Below are positions 23,687-35,832 of a stretch of 64,000 nt of DNA, in pieces. Within the stretch, counting starts at the first letter, position 1, and every line of letters begins with the position of its first letter. The stretch is from contig CM035313.1 of NCBI GenBank assembly GCA_002900995.3, positions 1,054,001 through 1,118,000 of the forward strand, given 5' to 3'. The notes under the pieces are model-generated. The model did not search any database. It was not told where the DNA came from and saw nothing but the letters and a program-made list of their open reading frames with translations. Position numbers and translations under genes: made by a program. This stretch comes from Ganoderma boninense (taxonomy: Eukaryota; Basidiomycota; Agaricomycetes; Polyporales; Polyporaceae).

Positions 23687-24815
23687 ATGTCCCACCGCCG
23701 TAATTTCTCCGCGCGATTCCCCGACATGACCCCCATCATGCTCGACTCGCCCCCGCTCACCCCCATCCCCAACATCGCCGGCTTCCCCATATCCGGCTCC
23801 CGCAAACCCAGAGCATACTGGGCACGCACCACTCTCCTCGCCGCCTTCGCCCTCGTCGCCGTCTCCGTCTACCTGCTCTTTGTCTCGCATCCCGCCCTCC
23901 GCGCCCCCTCCTTCGTCGATACCGCCCGCCCTGCTACCGCGGATGGCTCGCGGTGGTCGTCCGAGACCTTCCGCAACGCCCTCAAGCACAAGAAGCCCGT
24001 CGTCGCCGCGGCAGACCTCAGTGCGCGCCCGCAGATCTCGCTGAACGCGACGCAGGAGCTTGCCGCCGTGTCAAGCTTCATTGCGAGCCTCCCCCAGAAC
24101 ATGATCCCCGCCACCGTCGACCCGTCGCTGCCCCTCGACCCACAGCTCATCCTCGACTTTGATACCAGGGGCCCGCATGCGGAGGAGGAGCTGCAGGCCG
24201 TCATGCAGGATGTGTGGACACGGAATCCGGTGATGCTCTACTCCAAGGTGCGTTTGCCCGTTCGTCCATTCGCCACTATTTTCCGTTCTTGCTTTCCGTG
24301 TTCGTCTTCTATTCGGGACGGTCGTCTTTGTGTGTGCGCCTGTGCCCGGCGAGAGAAGGCGGCCGGATGTGCGTGCTGCAGTCTGGTTGGTGGGTTCAGT
24401 TCAGACGAGCGCGAGGCTGATCTGGGTGCTGTGCGGTGGGACAGGTGCACTCTCCGGTCTCGCGGGAGATCAAGCAGGTCCTCAAGAACCTCTATCTCCG
24501 GCCCGCGCCAACGATCGTCGACGTCGACACACGACGTAAGTGGTCCTCGCCGCCGGCTCGTGTCGTTCTCTTCTCACACGCGTGCTGGTGCTTCTCTTCT
24601 GCCCCACCCCCACAGCGGACGAGCAGGTCCTCACACAGCTTCTCTACCGCCTGACGTCAGCCAGCGAGCTTCCGATCCTCCTTGTCGGCGGACGGACGAT
24701 CGCTGAGCCCAAGGAGATCAAGTGGCTCGCCGAGACCGGCGACCTCCAGAAGGCGATTACGAAAGCTGGCGCAGTCGTCGACGGCTCACGGAAGAAGAAG
24801 CCCAAGAAGCTATAA
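23687..24815 (+). CDS. Membrane-anchored glutaredoxin-fold protein lacking active-site cysteines
   Basis: Three exons: 23687-24247, 24445-24535, 24616-24815; 852 nt, 283 aa. A cytosolic N-tail precedes one transmembrane segment at about residues 48-69 (LLAAFALVAVSVYLLF), as in yeast Grx6/Grx7, which are anchored in the early secretory pathway. The C-terminal glutaredoxin fold is clear: NPVMLYSK (strand 1), helix 1 REIKQVL, VDVDTR, the cis-Pro segment ELPILLVGG, and a final helix LAETGDLQKAITKAGA. At the place of the CPYC/CxxS motif it reads HSPVS, and no cysteine occurs anywhere in the 283 residues. It therefore cannot act as a dithiol or monothiol reductase or ligate an Fe-S cluster through Cys; a structural or binding role is an inference. 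The start is the first ATG after an upstream in-frame non-ATG extension. Confidence 0.85.
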
Positions 24816-26840
24816 TCTTTCTCCCTTTCTTGGTTTATCGCAGCGTCGAGCGTGCTATCGTCCATCCTATCTCTGGCTCAAGCAACTGTACAGTGCGTGC
24901 CGTGCGACTAGCGGCCACGTCCCCGCACCCCCCTCTCGGTCTGAAGTGAAGTGCTCACCGGGCCGGGCGAGGGAGTGGCGGGACGTCGGCGCGCTGAACG
25001 CACCGGACACATCATGCAAGGTGGTCGTTCTGTGCTATAGAGGTGTGGCCCGTGTACTACTACTACTTTACTATCGCTTTCGCCTCGCATACAGTACATA
25101 ACGCACCGCAGCGGCACCCGCGCGCGGTGTGCATAACCCCACGGCTTCTCGCTCACGACCACACTCCATACGTATAGAGCATCATCGCAATCATGGACAC
25201 GCCTCCCAATGCCTTCTCACCCCGCCTTTTTATCCTATCTCTCCCCTTCTCGCTCAACATCTCGCCTATCCTCATCTCTATCCCCCTGCGGTCTTGTGCT
25301 TCCTTCCGGTCTTCCCTACATCCTACACTGCTTGGCTTATCGCCTGGCCCTACCCCTCCATGGACTGTGGCGCTGTGGCTCAGGGCGTGCTTTCGACGGC
25401 GCGTCTCGCTCTTCATTCCTTCTGCCGGCCGCTGTCTTTACAAACTATACATACATATACAGGTTGCGTACGTTACTCACCGCTGCTTTTTACTTATCCT
25501 TCACACATAAGTCTGTATATACCCGCAGGCATTGCGAGCTCACGACTTCCCACCCCCTTACCCTACCAGAAGCTCAAGCAAAACACATGGTTGTCTACCT
25601 CTACCCGCGCTCCACCTGATTCTCCGCGTCTGATCAGCAGCAGCAGGTCCGGTCTAGCGAACGACTTCCGCTCGCGCCGACTGTACGGTACGTATAAAAT
25701 GAATAGAAGGCGTCGATGCCACGACGAAAGGTAAAGTGACGTTTCTCAGCGCCTCCGTGTGAGTGTGTCCAGATTGCGAGATCCTCTCATTACGAATTGG
25801 CAAAGGGCGCAAGCAGAGGCAAGCAGCGCGCGCGGGGGGCGTGTCGATCCCCTGGAGCTTCTAGTGCAAAATGAAGGGCACCGCTTGCAGCGCCGCACGC
25901 ACTGAAGGCCCTCATCTCCGTACACTCCATGGCGGGTGCTCCCTCCCGCATAATCTCCGTCATCTCGTGACACTGTATGTTATGTTCCCGGCATGGAGAG
26001 AGCTTAGGCCTGGAGTCCAATGCGCAAGGGGGCTCGATTCCGGGGGCAGCACAGCTATAGTCCTCCGAGCCAGGCACGCACGTTGAACGCCGAACATGCC
26101 GCCACCACGCTGCGGACGTGGTGTCTGGACTAGAGTGTACTTATTCAAATAATTATCCGTATCTCTTCTCAAGACGGAGCGGGCCGCCGTCCTTCGACAC
26201 GAGTGCATGTGCATCGGACGTTTGGAATGTTTCTGCGGCGGCCCGGCCGGGTCCAGTAGTAAGTACATAAGTACAACTCCCGCGTCAATTTTGCAATGGA
26301 ATCCCGATAAGCCAATGAAATGCGAGAAAAACATAAGACCACTAAGACTAACTTTAGTCACTTATGACGCACAGGCCAAAAATGGGGTCGTCGGTCCTTG
26401 GTGTCTGTGCGGCCAGCTCGGAGAACATAAGTACCGTCTCCTGCTATTACTGGAACAGCGGAGCTGCATTCTGAGTCATAGGTACCACGGTCTAGGTCTG
26501 CGCACTGTATTTTTTTGCCCTTATTCCGCAAGACATTTGAGGGCATGTAATGGAGTGGATAACCCAAATCACATGCTTCTGGTTGCGAGGGAGGACCTCT
26601 TCAGTCGTGGGGGACTCGGAGAAGCAAGATAATTGACGCTTATTCAAGTTGGATGACTGAGGTGGCAGTGCTGCCTGTCTTGGGGCGTCTAGGTTGCCAA
26701 AGTTGGCACGAGCGGCTGTTGGAGTTGGGCAGCCTCGACTGCACCCACCATTTGCTCGTTTTTGGTTCCCCCTTGATCCTCGATCGTGATACCCTCAAAG
26801 CCTTGGTTGTGCAGTACCAGTTGTAAATCGCAGAGAGAAT
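24816..26840. other. 2-kb intergenic region, nothing recognised
   Basis: Pyrimidine-rich near 25.2-25.6 kb on the plus strand. No frame with domain content or consistent splice structure. Confidence 0.5.
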
Positions 26841-28057
26841 ATGTCGGACACCAACGATGCGACACAGAGACCAAAGATCGAGTTTGTGCTTTTTGACATG
26901 GACGGTGAAATCTGTTTTCCTTCATCCTGCAGAGGGAGTCCAGATCGCTCATGTTTGATCTTACATCTACCGTCATGGAATGCTTTTCAGGCCTTCTTAT
27001 CGATTCTGAGCGCGTGTACACGGATGTGACGAGTACGAGCCTTCTGCGTGTGACCACCATGTCGGGCCATGATGCTCATGATGCGTGCTTCCACAGACGA
27101 ACTCCTCGCGCCGTACGGCAAGGAGATGACCTGGGACATAAAAGCAGGCCTCATGGGAAAACGTAAGTTCCATCGCGTCGCACCCTGCCCATTGCGTCGC
27201 ACCCTGCCCATTGTACCGCACCCTGCCCATTGCACCGCACCCTGCCCATCGCGTGTGTTTTTTCCAAGTCTGCGCCCCATGGTTCATGGCGCCCTATCGG
27301 CGTCCTTACCATGCAGAGACAGGGATCAACCAATACGGCATTATAATAAACTATGTTCATTTTGAACCCTCCCCCACAGCCGAGCGCGAAGCCGCCGCAC
27401 ACCTCCTCTCCTTCTTCCCGGACCTGCCCTCCTCCTTCACGATCGACTACTACCTCACCGCGCGGCGCGAGCTGCAGGACCTCGGCTGGCCATCCGTCCG
27501 CCCGCTGCCCGGAGCGCTGAAGCTCGTGCAGCACCTGCACGCGCACGGCGTGCCGATCGCGCTCGCGACGGGCTCGCAGCGCCGCAACTTCGAGCTCAAG
27601 TCCTCGCACCTCGGCGCGCTCTTCGGCTGCTTCGGGGGGAGGGTCGTGTGCGCGGACGACGGGCTCTTCGAGCGCGGGAGGGGCAAGCCGCACCCCGACA
27701 TCTTCCTCGTCGCTGCGGAGCGGTTCTTGGGGCGCGAGGTGGGGATGGGGGAGGCTGGGGAGAGTGCGGTGAGCGAGGCGCAGAGGGCGATCAGGGCGAA
27801 GGGGGTTGTTTTCGAAGACGGGATACCGGGCGTGCAGGCGGGGAAGCGCGCGGGTATGAACGGCAAGTCCTTGGTGTTTGGACTGAACTCGCTTGCAAAT
27901 GCTGATGGGTGTGGCTGTAGTGGTGTGGGTCCCGGATGCGAACCTCGTTGCTCTCGGTGGGGAGGCGACTTCTGTGGATGAGCAGCCGGACGCGACGCTC
28001 AAGTCTCTGGAGGATTTCATCCCAGAGGAGTGGGGCCTCCCTCCATACGATTCATAA
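26841..28057 (+). CDS. HAD phosphatase, pseudouridine-5'-phosphatase (HDHD1) type
   Basis: Five exons: 26841-26904, 26991-27032, 27097-27162, 27380-27862, 27921-28057; 792 nt, 263 aa. Motif I FDMDGLLIDSERVY is assembled across intron 1. The cap begins ELLAPYGKEMTWDIKAGLMGK; motif II is ALATGSQRRNF, motif III GKPHPDIF and motif IV GVVFEDGIPGVQAGKRAGM. This order and the LLIDSE signature match the pseudouridine-5'-phosphatase branch of HAD phosphatases, which dephosphorylates nucleotide-type substrates; exact substrate unproven. Intron 4 (27863-27920) has a GC donor (GCAAGT). Intron 3 (27163-27379) is 217 nt and carries a 19-bp tandem repeat. Confidence 0.9.
27178..27253 (+). repeat. Four tandem copies of a 19-bp minisatellite inside an intron
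   Basis: Units 27178-27196, 27197-27215, 27216-27234 and 27235-27253 share the core CGCACCCTGCCCAT with changes only at the unit ends. They lie wholly within intron 3 of the HAD phosphatase gene. Confidence 0.9.
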
Positions 28058-29215
28058 GTGTTGAGGGAAGAAATGTTCATGAAATACCAATCAGTAAGGG
28101 CCTTTTTCATGAACGACTCTCTATATAAAGTGTTTTGAAATGTTTTCACAGGTAGCACGTCGTATACCATATAAATCATGCTGGCATGTCAACGGAAGAC
28201 ACATTCATGTACACTCCTCGCGCCACCTGGATTCGATACATAAATCGGCACGGTGTCAAATGTTCTACCTTGTCCGCGGGCTATTAAAATGCGCTTACCG
28301 ACTATGGCTGTAAATCCTCTCCTCTGGGAATGTCGATACGTGAGCCAAGTCATATAAACAGGCCGTGGAGCCTACTACCGTGTGAGAATGATCAAAGGAC
28401 GATGGCGTTCCAATTCGAGGACCCAGTCGCACTACAGCCCTTTTGTGGCATCCATGTCATTCCACCCCCCGAACTGTCAAACAGACTTGCGGTGCCGATA
28501 GGGCCAGTAGCAAGATTTCGTTCCAGGTTGGGATATCTATCGGGCTATGAGAGGCTATGAGTCGCGGCTGAATTATAACCGCGACGGCGTACGTCCATCT
28601 CAGTCAGATGGGTGGCAAATCGAATGCTGATATTGCTGCACAGACTCGGACGTGCGAACGGAATGGCCGCAGGCCTCTTCAATCAATTAATGGATAGAAC
28701 TATCAATTATATGTGCGATCGTTTCATTGAGCTGTCCGCCTGTGCACTCGTCCGCATGAGTGGGATTCCTGTGGTTTCTTCATCGGGAGTATTTGTGTTC
28801 GACAACGAATGATGAACCCTTTCTCAAACCTGCTGCAGGATCGAGTTTTTCCGGATGATTTAAATTCCTGCTCCATCTCGTGCAATCATTTGCATTTGAC
28901 GGAAAATGGTCGAGCAGTGCGGGGGTTAACCAGCCTCGTCTCTAACCCAAAATCCTACCGTGACTGCCAGTGTGCGACATTGAACATCAAAATGGCAGGC
29001 TGCCCATTTAGAACAGTGCAGGAAACCCTTCAGTGTAACTTCGCCTTATAAATACAGACTGCAGTGAAAAGCAAGTGACGGCCAAGATTTCAAACGATAT
29101 TGGACTACTATGTAGAGCAGAGTAAGGCAGCATGATCTCAGATCTCAGCTCAGTGGACGGGTTACACGGGCGTCTAGACGGCACTCAGGTTCTTTCCAGC
29201 CCTCATCTTGTGCGC
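28058..29215. other. Intergenic region upstream of the glycosyltransferase-like gene
   Basis: No supported coding sequence. May hold the promoter and a missing first exon of the gene at 29.3 kb. Confidence 0.45.
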
Positions 29216-29324
29216 ATGCACTCCTCCTCCGCCCCCTCCTTTCTACATCCACTGCTTCGGGTCCGTGCCTATGTGAGTGTGATACCGCTTATGACTGGCC
29301 TTCAAATAACTTGCACTGTGGCAG

Positions 29325-30993
29325 GTATCCAACCACCCCCGATTACTACTATGCTATTGGAAAAGGGTCTGGCCCCGCGACGCCGCGACGGAACATCGAA
29401 AATGGTTACAACCGGTTTATACTGCCTCAAGTGCAGCGCATACCCTGGAATTCCCGCTCTGGCTCTCGGCCTAGACAACTCCGACAACGATCGTACGATA
29501 GAGAGGTCGTAGTTGTTGCCGTCATCCTAGTCGTTGCGTCCCTCGCATCTGTTTTCACAGCCTACGTCCTCCTGATTTATTCTGCAACTGTTGACTCAAG
29601 GCGGCCATTCTCAGATCAACAACACATTCCACATACGCACTCTGCCATCCCACCTAGTCCTATCTCGAGCGACCGCCCGTTGGTCCTCGAACCATCCGTG
29701 AAGTATCTTGCGTACCTCCCTCATAGCGGCTTCCACAATCAGCGCATCGCCCTCGAGAACGCTCTTGTCCTGGCTCGCATGCTGAACCGCACCCTCCTCT
29801 TGCCTCCAGTCCGTCTTGGCGTCGCCCTCGCATACGCTCCCTTTGACGACCTCTACGACATGGCGCCTCATGCAACTAAAGTCGGGCTCAAGCACTGTGC
29901 GTCAGCTTCTCCCGCTAGGTCTACCCGAACACTGGAATGCGAAGACTACGAGAGCTACACGCATATACCCTGGGGCTGGCTCGTCGATCTCCCTGCGCTC
30001 CAAAGCTCGCAGCCCCTCCTCCCTGGGTGGAACTTCACCGACGCCTGGCTGCACTCCACCCTGAACCTCTCCGCTAGCGACATCTTCCGACTCAAAGACT
30101 CGTCCAGGAACCAACACGCCTTCCAGGACTTCGTGCCCCCGCACCCTCTGCGTCCGAGCCCTCCCCGGAAATTCTCCGAGCCGCTCCACCTCGCCGCGCT
30201 CGCCCGCCGCCCGGAGCGGCTGCTCATGCTCGGCTCGCTCTTCGGCTCGTCCCGCCTGCACCTCCGCGTGCAGGCGAACCGCGACCTGCGCCGGCACGTG
30301 CGCGAGAAGATGGTGTTCACGAACCCGCACCTCACCCGCGTCACCGACGCGATCCGCGCCGCGCTCGGCGGCACGTACCTCGCGCTGCACCTCCGGATCG
30401 GGGACCACTACTTTGAGGCGAACGCCCCCGCGACCGTCCGCCGGGCCTGGTGGAGGCTGCTGCAGCTCGGTCTCGGGTTCTCAGACGACGAGATCGCAAG
30501 TCTGGAAGAAGAGAGCTTCCCGGAGGAACTTGAGGAGCCTCTGGATCCCCCGGTCTTCGCGCCCGACTTGCCTGTGCTGCGGTCCCCACACCCGCCTCTG
30601 CCGCCGTTCCCGTCGAACACGTCTACAGCTGCTGGGTTCACTTGTCGCGGTCTCCTCCATCGCGCCCCTAACCTCAAGAGACTCAACGCTCCGCTGTACA
30701 TTGCCACAGACGCTGACTCCCCGAGGCTCAACCCACTTCTCTGGCGCTTCCTTCGCACCTTCCCCTGCACGTTCTTCCTCGAGGACTTCACAGAGCAGAC
30801 GCGTCCGCTTGGTGCGCTTCGCAGCGAAATGGACGGGGTCCCACTAGGTTCGTTCTTGATGCCTTTTGTCGACGCGATGGTGGCAGGCCAGGCCCACCAG
30901 GTCGTCGGGACAGAGTCGAGCACGTTCAGCGCATTTGTGACAGACGTGTTGTGGCGGAGGTATCACGGGTTCGAGATTGTGCAGAGGGGTTGA
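29325..30993 (+). CDS. Type II membrane protein, O-fucosyltransferase-like
   Basis: The main exon starts after the acceptor at 29322-29324 and runs to the stop at 30991-30993, coding 556 residues. No in-frame ATG exists near its start, so a 5' exon is missing; a candidate is 29216-29272, ending in a GTGAGT donor, but its phase does not fit, so I leave the start open. Around residue 65-90 is one hydrophobic segment (VVVVAVILVVASLASVFTAY), a signal-anchor topology. The lumenal part has the GDP-fucose transferase-like start YLPHSGFHNQRIALENALVLARMLNRTLLLPP and the HLRIGDHYF segment resembling the HxRxxD motif of GT65/GT68-type fucosyltransferases, and near the C-terminus VVGTESSTFSAFV, like the family donor-site helix. 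Donor and acceptor are unproven. It is convergent with SF3B3 (108 bp between stops). Confidence 0.75.
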
Positions 30994-31101
30994 GAGGCTG
31001 CAACCGTAGCAGGATCGATCGACTAGAACAATACTACGACAGGCTTCATTACATAGATGTACAAATAGGACCCCGCGCATACAACCACCACGACAACCTA
31101 C

Positions 31102-34100
31102 TCAGAACCCACTCGCCGTGACACGCAGCTGCTCTAGCTTCTTGAGCACCTCACCCACCGTTCGGTCAAGCTCCCCGGCGATCGTGCTCTGCTTGTTCGC
31201 GGGCAGCTTCGCGAACGACTCGCACAAATCCCCGTCGACGACCGCCTTGACGGGTACGTAGTATCCGCGCCATGCGAGGTGGTCGCGGCCGACGAGGCTC
31301 AGCTGCTCTGTGCGCATGTGCTGCTCGAGCGTCGTGAGCAAATCCACGTCTTCCTTCGACACGAACGGCACGAGGATCCCGATCGTCCCGTGCAGGCACG
31401 TGTACAGCAGCACCTCGCGGCCGCCCGCGACGAGTGAGACTTTGTGCACGGCGGTGACGACGTCGCCGACGTGGAAGTGCGCGAGCATGGCTGTCTTGTG
31501 TGGTGCGCCGAACAAGACGCCCTTCTCGTGGAGGACGCCGGCGCCTGTCGGATCGTCGTCTATTTGGTCCGAGATCTTCGCGTCCAGGCGGTTCACGAAG
31601 ACGTTTCCGAAGCGGTCGCCTGCGACGACCGTATTGTAGTCTAGCATGGTTGTTGCAGTTACCCATCGGGGCTGCATGTCGTCGGCAAAGACGAGCAGGC
31701 GGTTCTCCGGAGCCTTGTATGCTGCGAAGAATATCGACTCCTGCATGTCGCCAACAATTATCCTTGACCCTTGCGTGTTCAGGGTCACGATAGCAGAGCC
31801 GAAGTTCTGAGGGTGCGAGGCGATAAGCAAACCGTGGTTTGGAGACACATAACGAAGACGTACTTTGTTCTCCACCTTGCGGAGCAGCTTTTTCTTTCCC
31901 ATATCATACAGTCGGAGAGCCTTCCCAACGCCAGCAATCAACTTGCCCTGGAATGCCATGATAGCCAGCGGAACATCGTTCGTCTCGGTCTGCAACGAAA
32001 TGAGATTGCGTATAGTGGCATAAGTCGCGCATACACGTACCTTATGTAGCAGTTCCAACCCTCGACCGTCATCGGTGAAGCGGTATGTTCGCAGGAAACC
32101 GCTCGTACATGACCTCGGAGCGAGGAACGTATCTTGTGATGTGCCGACGACAAGGTGAAGCTCGTTGTTCTTTACAGAGAACGGCACGATCGCGATGGAG
32201 AACGCGGCCTCATTGTTGTCCAAGTGAACAACACTGACCGTCTGGGCCTGCAACATTCAAGGTTATGGCGGAACCACGCGATCACATGATGCATAGGTAC
32301 TTACGCCTACAGGGTCAATGACTCGTATGCACCCCGCCCAAGTACCAGCAGGTGCCTTTGGTCGTCCAAACTGTTCAGGAGCGAGAGACACCATCTCTTC
32401 GTCGACTGCCTTGCCACTCGCGCGCTGTGACAGGAACCGATCAGTTTCTGCTAGAATGTTTCTGCTGAGTCTACGAGGCTCACCAGTTCTTGCAATTGCT
32501 TCGCGGCTGCCTCCTCTCCCATTACCCGGTGGTCACCCTCAATGAGATACAGGAGCCCATTGTGAGGATGAGGGATGAACTTGCGCGGCGTATATGAGAG
32601 TGGTATCGAATCCTGCTTCAGCTTTGTGCCCAGCTTGGGGATCTGGAAAATCCTACGAACAATGAAACGTAGTGAGCATCTTTTCCAAGTATCCCGTTAC
32701 GAGCGCAGAAGAAGCGGGGACGGGGAGCTTCAGCAGGAACAATTGAGTTCTTCAACATGCACGCCAGCACAGAGTGCGTAGCGCGTTCAACGGGTGGTGA
32801 TAATGTGTCATCTCTGTTCTCCTTTGCCGTCTGCCGGAATACAAGAAGTCTAAACCACGCACTCACCTGAGTAGGTTCCCAGAGATACCAATCAGACCCT
32901 CCTGACAGAGCTCCGCCGAGAAACTCCACGCGTAGTCCAAGCTATCGAAGATGAGCGGCGTGAAGTGCATGAAGTTCTGGTACGTGTAGTTAAGCCACGA
33001 GCGTGACGAGAGCGCGAGGATCGCAGGATTCCGTTGGATGTTCACGCGCAGGAGACGGATGGGTCGTGTGCCGAGGAAGCGTGTCCGTGTGTCCGTCAGC
33101 TGGCCGTTGACGGGATCGAGGACTGTGCGCAGCAGGACACCGTTCTGGAGACCGATGTTGACAAAAGTTGTGGGCTGCGTCTTGTTGATGCCGGCGTCGA
33201 GCATGTCGGCGATGCAGATCGCAGAGGGCGGCGCGGTAAGGGCTTGAAGACTGATTGTTTCGAGCGTGCTCTCGGGGTCAAGGGAGACAATACGGACAGT
33301 TTGGTCTTCGCAACCGACAGCCTGTCCGGCATTTAGGGGCGAATGATAGCGTAAACATGCAGGAGTCACTCACCAAGTAAGGCGTCCGCTGGCGACCTTC
33401 GGGGACTTCAGCAATGCTCAATGCAAGAACCGTGCTACCCATCGCTTTCCGATCCTGATATTCGTTCAGCTGTCCGTCGAGGTCCAGCTCAAAGTACACC
33501 AACTCTGCAGAGCTGAGTGCAACAACAACTTGTCGCTTGTTCGTTGTTGCGCAAACGATGGTCTTGCCAGCCGGCACCCGCCACTCGTTAACTCGGCGAT
33601 CAGCAAGAACGTGACGGATACCGTGCGGATGAACTTGAAGAAGCGCGTCGGAACCAATCTGTTGCACAGCGAGCGTTGGGGCAGAGGAGAGGAAGCCGGT
33701 GTCTTGAACTTCCTCAATCGTCTCCCCAATGGCGAGAACGAGCGTTCCGTTGACGAACGATAGGATGATATACGAGTCGTAAGGGTCTGCAGCAAGACGG
33801 TCAGTGCATTAGACGACCGAAATGCGGCTTAACTCACCATCCTCCTTAAGCTTCGTCGTCCACACGGCATTGGGGATACTAGGAATGTCGGAACTGACAA
33901 TCTCCTCGATCTCGAGACCATGGCGGAGGGTTCTGAAGGTACTCTTTGCTCCTCGTCCACACGCAGCGAATATTTGAGGAGTGTCGGAGTTCGGAAGCAT
34001 CTTCATCACCTTCGAATCGACGATTGGGCACAAGGACTCCATTTCGTCCACCAGTGTAAGGTTGTCAAGCGGTCGGGGCCGGAAGTACGCGCGAGGCAGG

Positions 34101-35513
34101 GCGTCTGTTGGATCTGCCATGCCGTAAGAAGGATAATCTGCAGAGCTGAATTCGGGTTCGTTGTCGTCGTCCCCAAGTTTTTGGAACTGGTAGAAATAGC
34201 TGTACAAGCGTCAGAGATTTTACAGGGGGAAACGCATGGTGATATGTACTCACTGGTTCCCAAATTCTGACGCTACGAACAAAAAGCCTGACTTCAGAAT
34301 GCATAGACCGGACGCAACGGGAACAGTGTCAAAGTACTTGATTTTGAGTGCCTTTACATCCTGCTCCTCGTGCTCGATGGTCACTTTGTACAAGTCGCCC
34401 TCTTCACTTTGTAGTAGGAAGAAGAACGCGCCCTACGAGAAGCATTTGAACATGTGGGAAAGAGCAAATTCTTACAGGCGACGACGTACCTTCATCTTGT
34501 GCATAACAGCTGCAGTGATGATTAGTCCACGGTCCTTGTCCTCCAATGGATGCCTCCTCCGGGGGATGGGAACACGATGTTGGGGTGCATCCATATGACG
34601 ATAGATAATGTGGTCCTCGCAGCATACAAGCACTCCAGAAGGGCCATCAAACCGGTCTGACGTTGCCAGCTGGCCACCTGGTACTTGGACGAGAAGATTT
34701 GCGCGAGGGTCAGTAGGTTCGCTCCATTTTCGCACGACGTGGTTGAGACCGAGATCAAGCTCGTAATACGTGAGCATCTAGGTAGGGAGAGAGGGCTCTG
34801 AATTGACGTGTTTGTACGGGAATGTCTGGTCACACACCTTCTCTGCATTGTTGAACGCCTCCCCTGTAGGATCCTGGTCCGACTCCGAGTAATCCACCTC
34901 CAGAGCAGCGAATGTAGGGTTCTCGAAGCCAACGTCAAGCCCAACTATGTGGTGGATGATCGCGTTGTTTTTGTGCGCTTCCAGGGGCGACGAGATTGTG
35001 AGGTTCGCAGCAGCGTCTCGGTTGAGAATGTACACCAGCTTCGCCTTCTCCATAGCTGCGACCATGACGCTACGACCTTTTGGATCGGTTGCCAGATACT
35101 GCCCAGGTACGATTCGCCGTGCGCCAGATTTGCCATACGTCTCCTGGTGGACCTTGGCGAAGCTGCTCGTCTTTGGATCATAGTCGAGGATGACGATTCG
35201 TCCCGAGTCCGACCCTATGATCACATAATCTAAGAAAACGCAAAGAGTGAATACGACAAAGACGAACGGGCACGTACAAGGGCGCACCCTTGGTACCACC
35301 AGTGAGACGGAAGGCGGCGAGAGAACGAATGGAACCGAAGACGTCAGTCGCGATCACCGTCGCGACCTTTCCGCTCTGCACGTCCGGCCTGAGAAGTTCA
35401 AGGCGCGTGCCGCGCGAAACGACAATCTCCTGTGTACGCGATCCGGAGAAGTTGCCCGCAACTGCATGCGTAATCGCAGTGGGGGATTGGAGGGTGAGAT
35501 TGTACAAGTGCAT
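31102..35513 (-). CDS. RSE1: Splicing factor 3B subunit 3
   Basis: Eleven exons: 35513-35288, 35229-34838, 34777-34490, 34432-34254, 34199-33838, 33786-33374, 33321-32867, 32652-32484, 32424-32305, 32247-32041, 31989-31102; 3699 nt, 1232 aa. It starts [17 protein letters not shown] and shows the SF3B3/SAP130 hallmarks: [49 protein letters not shown], and the CPSF-A C-terminal domain ([48 protein letters not shown]-type region). The protein is three seven-bladed propellers within the SF3b part of the U2 snRNP, cradling SF3B1 during branch-point recognition in the nucleus. Length agrees with human SF3B3 (about 1217 aa). The last intron (31990-32040) is 51 nt and stop-free. Confidence 0.97.
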
Positions 35514-35832
35514 GAGGTGAACGGCGGAAAGTAGTCGCTGAGCAAAGCAAAAAGACGACCCAGACCAGAAGGACACCAAGGGAAGGGGGAAAGAGGGAGA
35601 GGCAGGCCGCGAGGGACAGGCTGAGACCAACCGTGGCTCAGCCCAGCCAAAGGAGAGTTCGCGCTTGGGCAAGCCCCCGGACACCGCATGGGGGCGCCTA
35701 ATGGCTCTTCACCCCATGAAGGTCACTGCAGCGCTATTCGAAGCACACACTAAGGACTAGACATTAATAAGTACGGCGTGGTATGGGGTCAGTCCGGTCA
35801 AGCAGGTATCGCGGGGGCGTCCTCAGAGCTGT
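35514..35832. promoter_or_regulatory. Intergenic region upstream of SF3B3
   Basis: 319 bp between the topoisomerase stop and the SF3B3 start, same strand. No named motif. Confidence 0.45.

Noticed and set aside
27151..28179. 342-codon minus-strand frame opposite the HAD phosphatase
   Set aside because: Antisense of a well-supported gene and contains translated minisatellite.
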